Assembly (NCBI RefSeq): GCF_025567085.1
Contig: NZ_JAOQJN010000005.1
Span: 1 to 64,000 of the forward strand
DNA: 64,000 bases
DNA from: Bovifimicola ammoniilytica
Lineage (GTDB): Bacteria; Bacillota; Clostridia; Lachnospirales; Lachnospiraceae
Reading direction: 5' to 3'
This document shows positions 16,843-27,200 of the stretch, piece by piece. How positions within the stretch are numbered: position 1 is the first letter of the stretch; every line of letters starts with the position of its first letter. A program made the position numbers and the translations under genes. The notes beneath the pieces are model-generated. The model worked only from the letters and a program-made list of their open reading frames with translations. It was not told the DNA's origin and did not search any database.

Positions 16843-18072
16843 ATGGGAGATTATAAAAGGCTGATTTCATATATATATTCATATGAAAGAGGAACAAAAA
16901 GTAAAAATGCGGGGTTTGCGAAAATTGAATCCAGAAATGGAATATGTAAAGTCAATATATCTCTAAGAATTGCCGATGAACTTATGAATGAAGCAGAAGA
17001 CAATATGTTAGAGGTATTTTTCTTTTATAGAGATAATGGTGAAGTTAAGAAAGTGTTCTTAGAACGAATCAGGATTGTTAATGGATGCAGTATGATAAAA
17101 ATGCGAATGAATTCTGATAATATTGGAAATGTAGGAATAGCAATAGACAGAATTACAGGTATTTTCATCTGTACGAGAGCATTTTTAAAGGGAGTACATA
17201 ATTTAAACATTGTATATGCATCAGAGTGGGACGATATTCCGATAGAAGTGAATAAATTCAAGGAAAAGAGCAATGACGATATTAATATACAGAATAGTAC
17301 AGAGGCAGAATTGAAAATTGCAGAGGGACCATTAGATAGTGATACATATGATATTAAAGGCGAGGCGTTGGAGAATAACATAAATTTATATCGAAATGCA
17401 GCTGTAGAAACTGATGCAGAGTCACAGTTAGTATCTGTGTTAAATAGTAATTCGGGAACAGAGATAGAACCTGAAGTTAAAGGGGAAATAAAAAGTGAAA
17501 TAAAAAGTGAAATGGAAACTAATGCAGAGCCGGAGCCTGAGATAGAAAATGACACAAAAAGTGAAATAGAAACTAATGAAGAGCCGGGAACAGAGATAGA
17601 ACCTGAAACAGATTTTGCAGATGATAGAAAAAAATGTAATAATAAATTAGCAGATATGCTAAAGGAAGAGCAGAAAAATGACGAAATAGATGATACAGGG
17701 AATGCTGATTCGGTTGCAGGCGACTATTTTAGAATGTTATGTAATTGTTATCCTAAGATAAGAGTTAATGAGATAAATGGCGAATGTATAAAGATTACGC
17801 CACATGATATATCATATCTTCCGAAGAAATATTGGCATTTATGTAATAATAGCTTTTTGCTTCATGGTTTTTATAATTATAAATATTTATTGCTATGTGA
17901 AAAAAAGATGGATTCAGGGAAGAAATATCTTGTTGGAGTTCCGGGAATGTTTCATCAAAAGGAACAGGTAATAGCAAGAATGTTTGGTTTTACGGAATTC
18001 GAATGTAATAATGCAACGAACCGATATGGAAATAAAGCTATGAAATTTGGATACTGGTGTATGTATTTATAA
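16843..18072 (+). CDS. DUF6128-like protein with acidic repeat linker
   Basis: The 409-aa protein has an N-terminal globular part (residues 1-145, starting GDYKRLISYIYSYERG), a long acidic low-complexity linker (about 150-275) with repeated EIKSE, EIETN and EPEIE units, and a C-terminal globular domain (about 290-409) with YWHLCNNSFLLHGFYNYKYL and KKYLVGVPGMFHQKEQVIAR. The C-terminal part matches my recollection of DUF6128, found in Lachnospiraceae; the function is unknown. No signal peptide or membrane segment is present, so it is cytosolic. GGAGG precedes the ATG. It is followed on the same strand by the degenerate HD-GYP gene, which may share its transcript. Confidence 0.7.
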   Translation: MGDYKRLISYIYSYERGTKSKNAGFAKIESRNGICKVNISLRIADELMNEAEDNMLEVFFFYRDNGEVKKVFLERIRIVNGCSMIKMRMNSDNIGNVGIAIDRITGIFICTRAFLKGVHNLNIVYASEWDDIPIEVNKFKEKSNDDINIQNSTEAELKIAEGPLDSDTYDIKGEALENNINLYRNAAVETDAESQLVSVLNSNSGTEIEPEVKGEIKSEIKSEMETNAEPEPEIENDTKSEIETNEEPGTEIEPETDFADDRKKCNNKLADMLKEEQKNDEIDDTGNADSVAGDYFRMLCNCYPKIRVNEINGECIKITPHDISYLPKKYWHLCNNSFLLHGFYNYKYLLLCEKKMDSGKKYLVGVPGMFHQKEQVIARMFGFTEFECNNATNRYGNKAMKFGYWCMYL

Positions 18073-18170
18073 ATTGTTACAGTAAAAAGAATAAAGAGGA
18101 AAGGACGCCTAAGACATTCTCTATTGTGTCAGTGGCTATATTGTCTTTTGACAATATATGGGATAAGAGT

Positions 18171-19292
18171 ATGAAGTTTATAGTTATGGATAAACTTAGA
18201 AAAGGAATGAGACTGGCAAGACCGGTATATAACAGAGATGGAGTGCTATTATATGACATTAATACTAAGTTAGATAAGCAGGGGGTTAACAGTATAAAGA
18301 ATTTCGGATTATTAGGCGTGTACATATTAGAGCCTACAGAACCTGCACAGGAAATGTCTGAGGAAGACAGAGAATTCGAGAAATTCCAGACAGTAGCACA
18401 GTTCTCATTGAAGAAACAGTTAGATATGATAGTGGAACAGAAGAATGAGAAAGACATTCAGAAATTAGCAGATTCCATTATAAGACAGTTTGGAAAAGTA
18501 GGTCATAAAATCAATTTCAATAAGACACTTAGAAGCCCAGAGGATTATGTATATAAACATTCCATAAGTGTTGCCATACTCTGTGCATTAATGTCATCTC
18601 AGCTTAATATGTCATATATGGAGCAGATTAATATTGTAACAGCAGCACTTATTCATCAATTAGGAAGAGCTATGGTGCCTGTAAATATTTTGAAAAAAGG
18701 CAGCAACCTTAATGAAGAAGATATGTATACAATAAACAAATGTGAGATAGATGGAAATGAATTGATACAAAAAGATTATGAGATTCCGTCACTTACAAGA
18801 ATTATTGTTTCACAGAATCTGAAAGAAATAAAAGGAACAAATAGCACTGATGCCAAATTATTAGAGGGTACCAAAATGTTAAGAGTGGCTGATGCATTTG
18901 ATGAAATGACAAGTATGAACATTAACGCAGAACCAAGTTCAGACATTATGGCAGTCAGAGAATTAATTAATAATAAGAAAATGTTTGATGAGAAACATGT
19001 TGGTGCATTGCTTAAGAGCATTAATATACTTGTACCGGGTGTATGTGTTGAATTGTCAAATAAAGAAAAAGGTCTTGTTATTAAGGAGAATGAAGATAAT
19101 ATTTTAAGACCGGTAGTGCTTGGCTTTAATAATAACGAAGTCTATGATTTAGGCGACGACTTTACATTTATGAGAGTAAGAATCTTTGATGTGTTGAAAT
19201 CTATGGACAATCGTGTTCCGATAGATAAAGCCACAATAGATAAATATATTAAAGAATATTCAGAAAAGCAGGCAGAAAACAATAATGAATAG
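18171..19292 (+). CDS. Degenerate HD-GYP domain protein
   Basis: The layout is that of HD-GYP cyclic-di-GMP phosphodiesterases: an N-terminal DUF3391-like segment (KLRKGMRLARPVYNRDGVLL) then an HD-GYP-like body. The key residues are altered. The HS of YKHSISVAILCAL is kept, but the HD pair reads IHQLGRAMVPV (canonical HDIGK), the HHE..DGxGYP segment is replaced by VSQNLKEIKGTNST, while RVADAFDEMTS, the equivalent of the last motif, remains. I therefore expect no phosphodiesterase activity; it may be a c-di-GMP or protein-binding relic. The start is taken as ATG 18171; a longer frame from 18057 overlaps the previous gene and lacks a ribosome site, and ATG 18186 is also possible. The product is 373 aa and cytosolic. 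Confidence 0.75.
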   Translation: MKFIVMDKLRKGMRLARPVYNRDGVLLYDINTKLDKQGVNSIKNFGLLGVYILEPTEPAQEMSEEDREFEKFQTVAQFSLKKQLDMIVEQKNEKDIQKLADSIIRQFGKVGHKINFNKTLRSPEDYVYKHSISVAILCALMSSQLNMSYMEQINIVTAALIHQLGRAMVPVNILKKGSNLNEEDMYTINKCEIDGNELIQKDYEIPSLTRIIVSQNLKEIKGTNSTDAKLLEGTKMLRVADAFDEMTSMNINAEPSSDIMAVRELINNKKMFDEKHVGALLKSINILVPGVCVELSNKEKGLVIKENEDNILRPVVLGFNNNEVYDLGDDFTFMRVRIFDVLKSMDNRVPIDKATIDKYIKEYSEKQAENNNE

Positions 19293-19327
19293 ATATTACG
19301 AAATAGTGGAATAAGATAATCTGAAAG

Positions 19328-19376
19328 TCTCCGACGGATGGGCAATGTATAAATACCCATTTGTCGGAGATTTGTA
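19328..19376 (+). terminator. Intrinsic terminator after the HD-GYP-like gene
   Basis: TCTCCGACGGATGGG (19328-19342) pairs with CCCATTTGTCGGAGA (19356-19370) over 15 bp with two G-U pairs, followed by a short TTTGTAT. It ends the plus-strand unit 35 bases after the stop codon. Confidence 0.7.
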
Positions 19377-19490
19377 TATCAATATTAATATAGTGGCTTA
19401 TTGAACTATGGAGAAAAAAGAGTTATAAGACAAAATATATTGCTGACTAATCCCGGTCGTCAAATGTTTTGCCCTAGAACTCTTATTTTA

Positions 19491-19618
19491 CTTACCAGGA
19501 AATTTCGTTGAAATTGTCCTGGTAAGTAAATAACGCTCCGCGAGGATCACACTGCGGCGGAGCAGAAAATGTTGCTATAGCAACCCGCCGCAGGTGGAGA
19601 ATGTCGCAGGCGACATTC
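19491..19618. repeat. Cluster of nested palindromes, GC-rich for this genome
   Basis: Within 130 bases there are four dyads. CTTACCAGGA (19491) pairs with TCCTGGTAAG (19517-19526) with an inner AATTTC/GAAATT. TGCGGCGG (19553-19560) pairs with CCGCCGCA (19585-19592), enclosing the perfect palindrome GTTGCTATAGCAAC (19571-19584). GCTCCGC (19535-19541) can pair alternatively with GCGGAGC (19557-19563). GAATGTCGC (19599-19607) pairs with GCGACATTC (19610-19618). The GC content is far above the surroundings. It occupies most of the 328-base gap 19293-19620 and ends exactly at the stop codon of the minus-strand acetyltransferase. It looks like a REP/MITE-type non-coding element or a compound bidirectional terminator. 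Confidence 0.7.
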
Positions 19619-19619
19619 T

Positions 19620-20174
19620 TTATTCTTTATACGGATTAATCAGTGCATATTGTGCATGGTCTTTATATTCGCCACAAACGCGTATTGAACTTTTAGCAAT
19701 TCCTTCATATTCAAATCCTACATTTTCTAAGACCTTTACGGAAGAAAGATTGTCAGGCATGACATATGCTTCAATTCTATGAAATCCTCCATCTTTAAAA
19801 ATAGCTGAGGAAGCGCAGATTATTGACTCGGCAGCATATCCGTTTCCCCATACAGTTTTACTGAACTTATAACCTATACTTGTAGAAAAAAATGGAAATT
19901 TATGCATATTTCCAAAGGAAACAGTTCCTATAATCCTATCAGGTTCATCCTTGGTAAATACATAAAATCTGGCATAAGAGTTTTTAATGAAAGCATTGTA
20001 TTCAAGGCGCAGAGAAACACTTTGATATTTCAGGGTATAGTAATTAGGTGGTTTTTCTGCCTCGTATGGTTCAAAGTAATCACTATTTTTAGATAGAAAA
20101 TCTAAGACCATAGGGGCAGAGTTTTTATCAAGAACTTTTAGTATTAAGCGTTCAGATTCATATGTGATATTCAT
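19620..20174 (-). CDS. GNAT-family N-acetyltransferase, RimJ/RimL type
   Basis: The 184-aa protein has the GNAT fold as found in RimJ/RimL-like enzymes: ITYESERLILKVLD at the N-terminus, IGTVSFGNMHK (strand beta-4), then the acetyl-CoA loop region SKTVWGNGYAAESI in place of the classical R/Q-x-x-G-x-G/A, and VMPDNLSSVKVLENVGFEYE near the C-terminus. It would transfer acetyl from acetyl-CoA to an amine; the substrate (protein N-terminus, antibiotic or metabolite) is not determinable. GGAG stands before the ATG. It starts 14 bases after the LytTR regulator stop, so both are one operon. Confidence 0.88.
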   Translation of the reverse strand: MNITYESERLILKVLDKNSAPMVLDFLSKNSDYFEPYEAEKPPNYYTLKYQSVSLRLEYNAFIKNSYARFYVFTKDEPDRIIGTVSFGNMHKFPFFSTSIGYKFSKTVWGNGYAAESIICASSAIFKDGGFHRIEAYVMPDNLSSVKVLENVGFEYEGIAKSSIRVCGEYKDHAQYALINPYKE

Positions 20175-20188
20175 ATTAGTCTCCGTTT

Positions 20189-21016
20189 CTAAGAGGATAT
20201 TGACAGAAGTGACCTTTTAATTTCTGTATATTTACGTTTGGGAATCGGTAATTCAGTACCATCAGTCAATATAACTTTACATCTTTCAATTTTGGACAGG
20301 TACAGAGGATTAATCATATAACCTGTATGAATTCTAAAGAAGTAATCTTTATACTTATCTTCTATTGTATTAAGAGAATCAGTAGATTCTACCAGCGCAT
20401 TGGTAAAATCAGTGTCACCGGTTAGGTGAATAATACTATGACGTGCACGATTAATACTTTCTATATATATAATTTTATCCTTGCCAATAAAATAAACAGT
20501 ATGTTGTTGTCCTGAAAATGTTAAATTATTTTCCTCTTTAGTTCTGAAAAATGCGGCTGAATCCAAATCTATATAATGATTTGGATATATACTATCTCTA
20601 TCATCATATGGAAATGCATTTGAAATGTGAATCATAGTAAGTTTAGGTTCGCGGATATATGTATTATCCTTATTAATCTTACATTTTTCAGCCCACGTAT
20701 AGTGCAGACATTGCTTATGAACTGTAGACTTGCCATTTGGATAATGTGTATATATATGATAAATAAGCACGATTTCAAAAACGGTTGCACTACATCTTAT
20801 AGGAATTGTAGTGATGTCACTCATTGTAAATGTCAGACTATGTGATTCATTTGACCATGCAGATAAAATATTAGCCTTGCCTCTGAGTATTTGATTCTCG
20901 GCAGGACCTATCCATAGAATGTCATCATCAATATTGTCGAAAAAGGGTTGGGTATTATTTTTGTAGTATTCAGTTATTATATAGACAGATTTTTCAATTA
21001 TTTCATTTGTATTCAT
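20189..21016 (-). CDS. LytTR-family transcriptional regulator with SnoaL-like sensor domain
   Basis: The 275-aa protein combines an N-terminal SnoaL/NTF2-like part (about residues 1-140, with DDDILWIGPAENQILRG and a repeated W-containing pattern) with a C-terminal LytTR DNA-binding domain (about 175-270: GKDKIIYIESINRARHSIIH, YFFRIHTGYMINPLYLSKIE, LTDGTELPIPKRKYTEIK). It is a one-component regulator with no phosphoacceptor receiver domain; a ligand could bind the N-terminal pocket (inference). The gene is divergent from the 3784-aa surface protein, and the 200-base space between them holds both promoters, so that gene is the obvious candidate target. It is co-transcribed with the acetyltransferase. 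Confidence 0.85.
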   Translation of the reverse strand: MNTNEIIEKSVYIITEYYKNNTQPFFDNIDDDILWIGPAENQILRGKANILSAWSNESHSLTFTMSDITTIPIRCSATVFEIVLIYHIYTHYPNGKSTVHKQCLHYTWAEKCKINKDNTYIREPKLTMIHISNAFPYDDRDSIYPNHYIDLDSAAFFRTKEENNLTFSGQQHTVYFIGKDKIIYIESINRARHSIIHLTGDTDFTNALVESTDSLNTIEDKYKDYFFRIHTGYMINPLYLSKIERCKVILTDGTELPIPKRKYTEIKRSLLSISS

Positions 21017-21051
21017 AAAATCACCTGTGTATCACGTAATTATTTACATTT

Positions 21052-21080
21052 ATAATAGCACAACAATATAACAGAATCAA
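21052..21080 (-). promoter_or_regulatory. Predicted promoter of the LytTR/acetyltransferase operon
   Basis: On the minus strand TTGATT (21080-21075), a 17-base spacer and TATTAT (21057-21052), about 35 bases before the start codon. Confidence 0.5.
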
Positions 21081-21129
21081 ATAAGATTGACCATTTTTGC
21101 CATAAAAAAGCCCATATTTAATGACTGCG

Positions 21130-21158
21130 TTGTCAATGTTTACAAAATATAGTATAAT
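21130..21158 (+). promoter_or_regulatory. Predicted promoter of the giant surface-protein gene
   Basis: TTGTCA (21130-21135), a 17-base spacer and a consensus TATAAT (21153-21158) lie about 60 bases before the start. The distance to the divergent LytTR promoter is short enough for one regulator to act on both. Confidence 0.7.
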
Positions 21159-21218
21159 ATAATAAATGTGAACATTTTGTGAATTAAAGAAAATAAACGA
21201 GATACAAGGAGGAAGGCT

Positions 21219-24200
21219 ATGAAGAAGATTTACAAACAGTTGTTAGCAGGATTGTTGGCGATACTAATGGTATTCACATCAATCGGAAACAATGTGTATG
21301 CGGACATCTTGTTGGATAATGGTTCAGAGAAGAACAAAGAAATATTATCCGAATTAGAGGGCATTGCGTTGTTAAAAGACGTATTAGGAGAAGATGTCAG
21401 TGATGAAGATTTGCAGAAATATTATGAGATTTTGCAAAACTATGGATTGCTAGACAGCGATGGTTCGGAGATTAAGAACTGGGACATATGGCTTGATGGT
21501 AAAAAGGTTACTTTAGATGAAATCAAGGCACTCTTAGAAGATGAGAATTGTGATCTGTCACACCAGTTGTTAGTAGACGGTCAGGCTATTACATTAGGCG
21601 ATGTTAAGACAATGATTGAGATAGAGGAATATATCACATATCTCAAGGAAACATATTTCACCGAACATCAGTGGACAGGTGAACAGCAGGCTAACCTTAA
21701 GAGCCTGATGGCACAGATTGAAAATAGTGGAATTACTATGGTAGCGGATAATAATACCATGGTAGTTAATAAAGCAGGAATTTCACATTCTGCCAGAGTA
21801 AGTGTGGAGGCTAAGATATTAAATGACTTAGAAAAAGAATTTGTGTTTAATTTAACAGGTGCAGGTGCAGGACAGGTTGTAACTTTTGATGCAGAAGTGG
21901 TGGCTGCCAGCCAGAAGATAGCCTCTGTAAAGGCTGCTGATGGTACAGAAATATCAGGAGAGACAACATTAACACTTACTGCTGATGATAATGGTAATGC
22001 ATCGACAAAGATTACTGTAACATTGGAGGCACTTACAGATGATTATGCACAGACAACAGCTAAGCTTGTGTATTATTTAAAGCTTGGTAATATTAAGAAT
22101 GCATTATTCACAGACGGAACCAATAGTAAAGATTATATGATGGTAAAGAGTGAGGGAAATAGAAACTTTTCGGAAGATAACTATAAGGTGCAGTGGGGGG
22201 TAGAGGATAATTGTTACTATGTTGAAGATGGTTGGAGACTTCAAAATGAAGAAGCAATTTACTTATCGACTTTTGCAGTAGGAGAAAATTCATTCAAATA
22301 TGGTATAGCAGATACTATATCAGTGGTTCAGTATGATTCTTTAAATAATATAGATACAATTAAGTTACATTATGGTTCGAATATTGATACTTCGAAAGGA
22401 AGTATTAGGTATTTTGCTCAGGTGTTGGATAAAAATGGTAATATTATATTAATATGGGATAGAGTACTTTCAACAGCTATCCCGGAAGAATATCATATGA
22501 ACATGTGGGGCGAAGAGAATGCGTTAATTACAAAATGTAAAATATCATATGATCAATTTTATGTTGATGGTAGTAATAGATATCTTAAATTTGGATTTAG
22601 TGGAAATATAAACAGACACGGCACTAGTTCGGAAGAAATTGGTGGAATACCTGGAGTGGGTTTAAAATTAAGTGATGAGAAGGCTCCGGGTGTGAAGTCT
22701 ATTGAAGCAGCCGGTGAAAATTATTATCCGGGACAGGTTGTACCTGTTAAGGTTACATTCACAGAGCCGGTTGATGCATCGACTGCAGTTGTGAAGTTCA
22801 ATGGCGAGGCAGCAGAATATAAAGCAGCAGAAGGAAGTGGATATAGTAATGTTCTTACATTTCCGTATACCGTTAAAGAAGCAGATAATTCGGAACTTGT
22901 TATTTCTTCAATATCAGCAACGGATACAAGTGATTTGAAACTTGTGGATTATAATCCTGGTGGAGATAACAGTACAGGACAGAAAGTTGATGGAGTGGAG
23001 TTGGCAGGTGTTGTTGGTTCACATTCTATTACAGGAATATCAGCGAAATTTAAAAAAACAGAGATAAATATAAGTGTTAATATATTAAATGACGAAGAGA
23101 GAACACAGTGGCTTGCAGGACATATGGAAGCAACTGATGATGGCTTTCAGATTAATACGGATACCCTTGCTGTATCTATAGATGGAGGTAAGACATTACT
23201 TCCACTTAAGTTAGCGGGCGAGACATATGTAGGACAGACAGTTACTGCAAGTGTCGATGTGGGTAAGAATTATGAAGATACAATTAAGGAACATTTAATT
23301 GAATTATATGTAAATGGAGAGCTTGTAATAGATAAATATAGCATAGTTAATCAGGAAGCATTTGTATATATTTATCCGGGTGATGTTAATGCAAGGCTTC
23401 ATATAAAAGATGGTAATAATAATCATATTTTTGAGAATGGAAATGAACCGGTTATATATATTCAGGATGAGATGCCTACAATTACAGCAGACTTTACATT
23501 AAATAGTGGTAAAGAATATACATGTGGAGATACTACAAGTGTGACAACAGCCAGTGCGGATGGAACATTTGCAGATGAGACGAAAGATTTTGCATGGCAG
23601 GCAACTACAGATGGAATAGTGAATATTGATGTAAAGCCGGATGGAAGTGCTGAAATAGTACCGCTTAAGGCAGGCAGGGTAGAGATATGTATAATTCCAA
23701 GGAATGCGGGAAAATATCAGCCATGGGTAGGTACTAAATACGATATATATGTAGCAGGAGATGATGATACACCGGTCGATACCGGCAGAGATACGGCAGT
23801 GTTAGAATTTAAGCCCGGTTTTAATCCGTTTATTAAGATTGCAAGAGATTCATATACTGTTGAAGATAAACACGATTTAACTATATTCTGGACAAGCAAT
23901 CTTTGTGAGAAGAATGGCAGCGAGAACACAGAATTTAATGTTGAAATCAGAGATGGTAAAGATGATACTAAACCGGTTGCTTATTCGACAGTTGTAACAG
24001 GAACTGCCGATAATCCGGCAGGAAGTGTAACTATTCCGGGCAGTGTATTCGAATACTATTATGACGGCAAAGGAAGTAATGAATATAAAGTGACGGTTTC
24101 TACTAAGAACCTTAGCAGTGGAGTTACATATTTGGATAGTGTTGATGTTACTGTAACCTCATTACCGGCAGAGGTATCATTAGGTAAACTTGACAGTTAT

Positions 24201-27200
24201 TATATAACAGATGCTACGAAGAGCGTGGATATTAACTGGTCTGTTAAAAATTTAAAGAAAATTCTGTCTACGGATATAAGTGATGCCATATTTAACTTCA
24301 GAATTACTAAAGGTACAGAGGATATAGTTAACTATTCTTCTTTAGAAAATGCTGAAGATAATTTTAGTAATGCATTTGATATGCTTTACTGGACAGGTGA
24401 AGCAGAGGGTACATATAAACTGAATATAGATGACGTAGTGGCAGACAGTAGTGATCCGGCAAGTTATCGTACAGCATATACTGTAACTATTCAGGCTAAG
24501 AATAATACAGACAGTACCTGGAGTTATGACTCGTTTATTCTCTATGTATATGATGCAGATGCCTTAAAGATTATGGTAGACGGCAAGAGTGCAGATGAGA
24601 TTACTATGTCTAACATAGATGAGATATCTAAGATGTCTCAGGACGAGATTCTTGCATTAAAGAGAGACATATATCTTAAGAATATTATCTCGGTAAACTA
24701 TGGTGAATATGCATGGACAGAAGTTGCAGACCAGATAGAATGGTCATTATCTGATAAGAATGTTGCTTCACTAAATTATCAGCAGTCAACTCTCTATGAA
24801 AATATAGATAAATTCTCTTATGTATCATACAGACCTACTACAGAATTAGGTCTGTCAGGATTATCATATGGTATAACAAGCGTTACGGCAGTACATAAAC
24901 TTACAGGTATGTCAGATACTCTTAAGGTCAATATAGAGACTTTAAGGGATAAGTTATATTTATTCCAGACATATCCACAGGCAGAGACAACTATTACATA
25001 TGTAAATAATAATGGAGAACAGAAGACAGCTACTTCGGATAGTACAGGAGCTGCAGCTATCTTTGAGAAAAGTGGAATAGCATCAGATGTATATTTTACA
25101 ACGGTAAAAGATGGCATTACATATATTGGAACTATATATAATAAAGAAATTGCTACCGGTGAAAGTGACTGGACTAAGTTAAGCAGATATCCACAGAATA
25201 ATCTTCAGCTCAGGAAGATGGCAAATGCATATGTATATGTAAAGGATTCGGATGGAAACCCATATACCGGAGACGTTATAGTACGTGGCGGTGTATATAT
25301 AAATGGAGAATATAATTCAGCAGCTAAGTTTGAATTTGATGGCAGTAATATAGTTAAACAATCTGGTGCAGAAGACAATATTGTCACATTAGGTAAAAAT
25401 GGTAAATTATCAGTTAATATGGATATTACACAGTGGGGATTTGAAAATAATCTTCCTGAATCAAGTGATAATATAAGCTATATTTTCCAGATAAGCACTA
25501 AGGATAATAAGAGATATCCTATATTAGTTAAGATAGATGCTACTCAGAATGAGGGCAAGTATATAAACAGTGGTGAAGCGGTTATTAATTTCCGTAAGAA
25601 CGTAAGCGGAGAGCATAATAACTATATAGCTAATCAGACCATAAGCTATTCAGAAGAATCAGTAACAGATGTGGTTGGATATACAGGAAATATCGGACCA
25701 TCAGACAGTACACCTGAAGCAATATTAACTACAGAAGTATATTGGTGGGGTGAAGATACAGAAGAAATGAAGAAATGTATTCCTGATTTACAGTTAGTTA
25801 CTGATGATGGATATAAGATTTCTGATTATGACAAGCAGAGCGAAATCAGTTCGGGTATATATGAGTTCAGTAATATATATAGAACTGAATATAAGGTTAG
25901 TTTGAATGCTGATACTTTAGAAGGATTTTTACCAAAAGGTAAGAAAACAGGACTTGTATTAAATTATTATAAAGATAGTAAAGATGGAACATTAACTCGA
26001 AGAGAAGAATTATCTTTCAAGTTATATAATATGCTTGGCATGGGCAGAGTTGAAGAGTCTAAGAATCTTGTCGAACAGTTAAAGACAATGGGTGATTCAA
26101 CCGGAACATCGGCTTCAGATAAGGTACAAACAGGCGACAAATTTGTTACTGTAGCATTAAATCTTATATCGGGTGAGAAATATACAGGTGCAAATGGTAA
26201 TCTGTTCAACTTACAGATAGCGCCTACTTCTGATCCATCTAAGTTCTTAGGACTTATAGAATGTAACGTTGGAAATATGGAGAGCCCTATTAATGGCGGT
26301 GATGATAAGGACTTTAAATACAAACCGGGCTTAAGTGAGATGTTAGCTATTACCAGCCAGAAGAGATTTGAGAAATATGTAAATGAAGCAAAGGATACTT
26401 TCAAAAAAGGTATGGCAGGTAAAGTCGGTAATGGTGATAAGAGTTTTGAATTTAACGGTTATCTTGAATCACTAATTTACTTTGATGTTGATTCTGATAT
26501 GTGGAAGATTCAGATCCTAAGTGGTGGCTTTGATGCCGGTGGTGGCTTTGGTTATACCTGGAATTGGAATACAATGGTAGGCTTTGTGCCATTTACGGCA
26601 AGTCTTACTATTGGGTCGCAGGTAGAGATTAGTTTTGATGCTCTTGCAGTATCTTACAATAAATACGATGATTACTCTGATTATATAAGTAATTTTAATG
26701 CAAAGAATGGCATAGCAAATGATTATCTTACAGAATTAAGAATATATTTGTATCTTAAATTCTTTGCGGGAGTAGGTATCGATTATTCGGTAGTTGCATT
26801 TAAGCTTGGAATCTATGGACAGATTAGTCTGGATATGAGGTTTGACTGGCTGAATAGACCATATATGTATTCTGATGACGGTTATGTTGTGAATACGGCA
26901 GATGGTTATACGAATAAAGATAACCATGGCAAGATGAATGGACAGCGATTTAAGATAGATGGAGAAATAGGCCTTAAATTGGTTATCAAAATATTATTCA
27001 TTAAATATAGTAAAACTCTGTTCTCAAAATCATTTAATCTTATGGATAAGAAGACTGGTGAATGGAAAGAGATTCAGGACAACTGGTCTAAGAATCAGCA
27101 GGCTAAGAATGCTGCAATAAGTGAGTTGCTTGGAACTAACAGTATATCTCCGGTTAATGTCGGAGGGCAGGGATATTATGCACTTAATCTCGCGGCTACA

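Noticed and set aside
18057..18170. N-terminal extension of the HD-GYP-like protein from 18057
   Set aside because: It overlaps the end of the previous gene, has no ribosome site, and the DUF3391-like domain begins just after ATG 18171.
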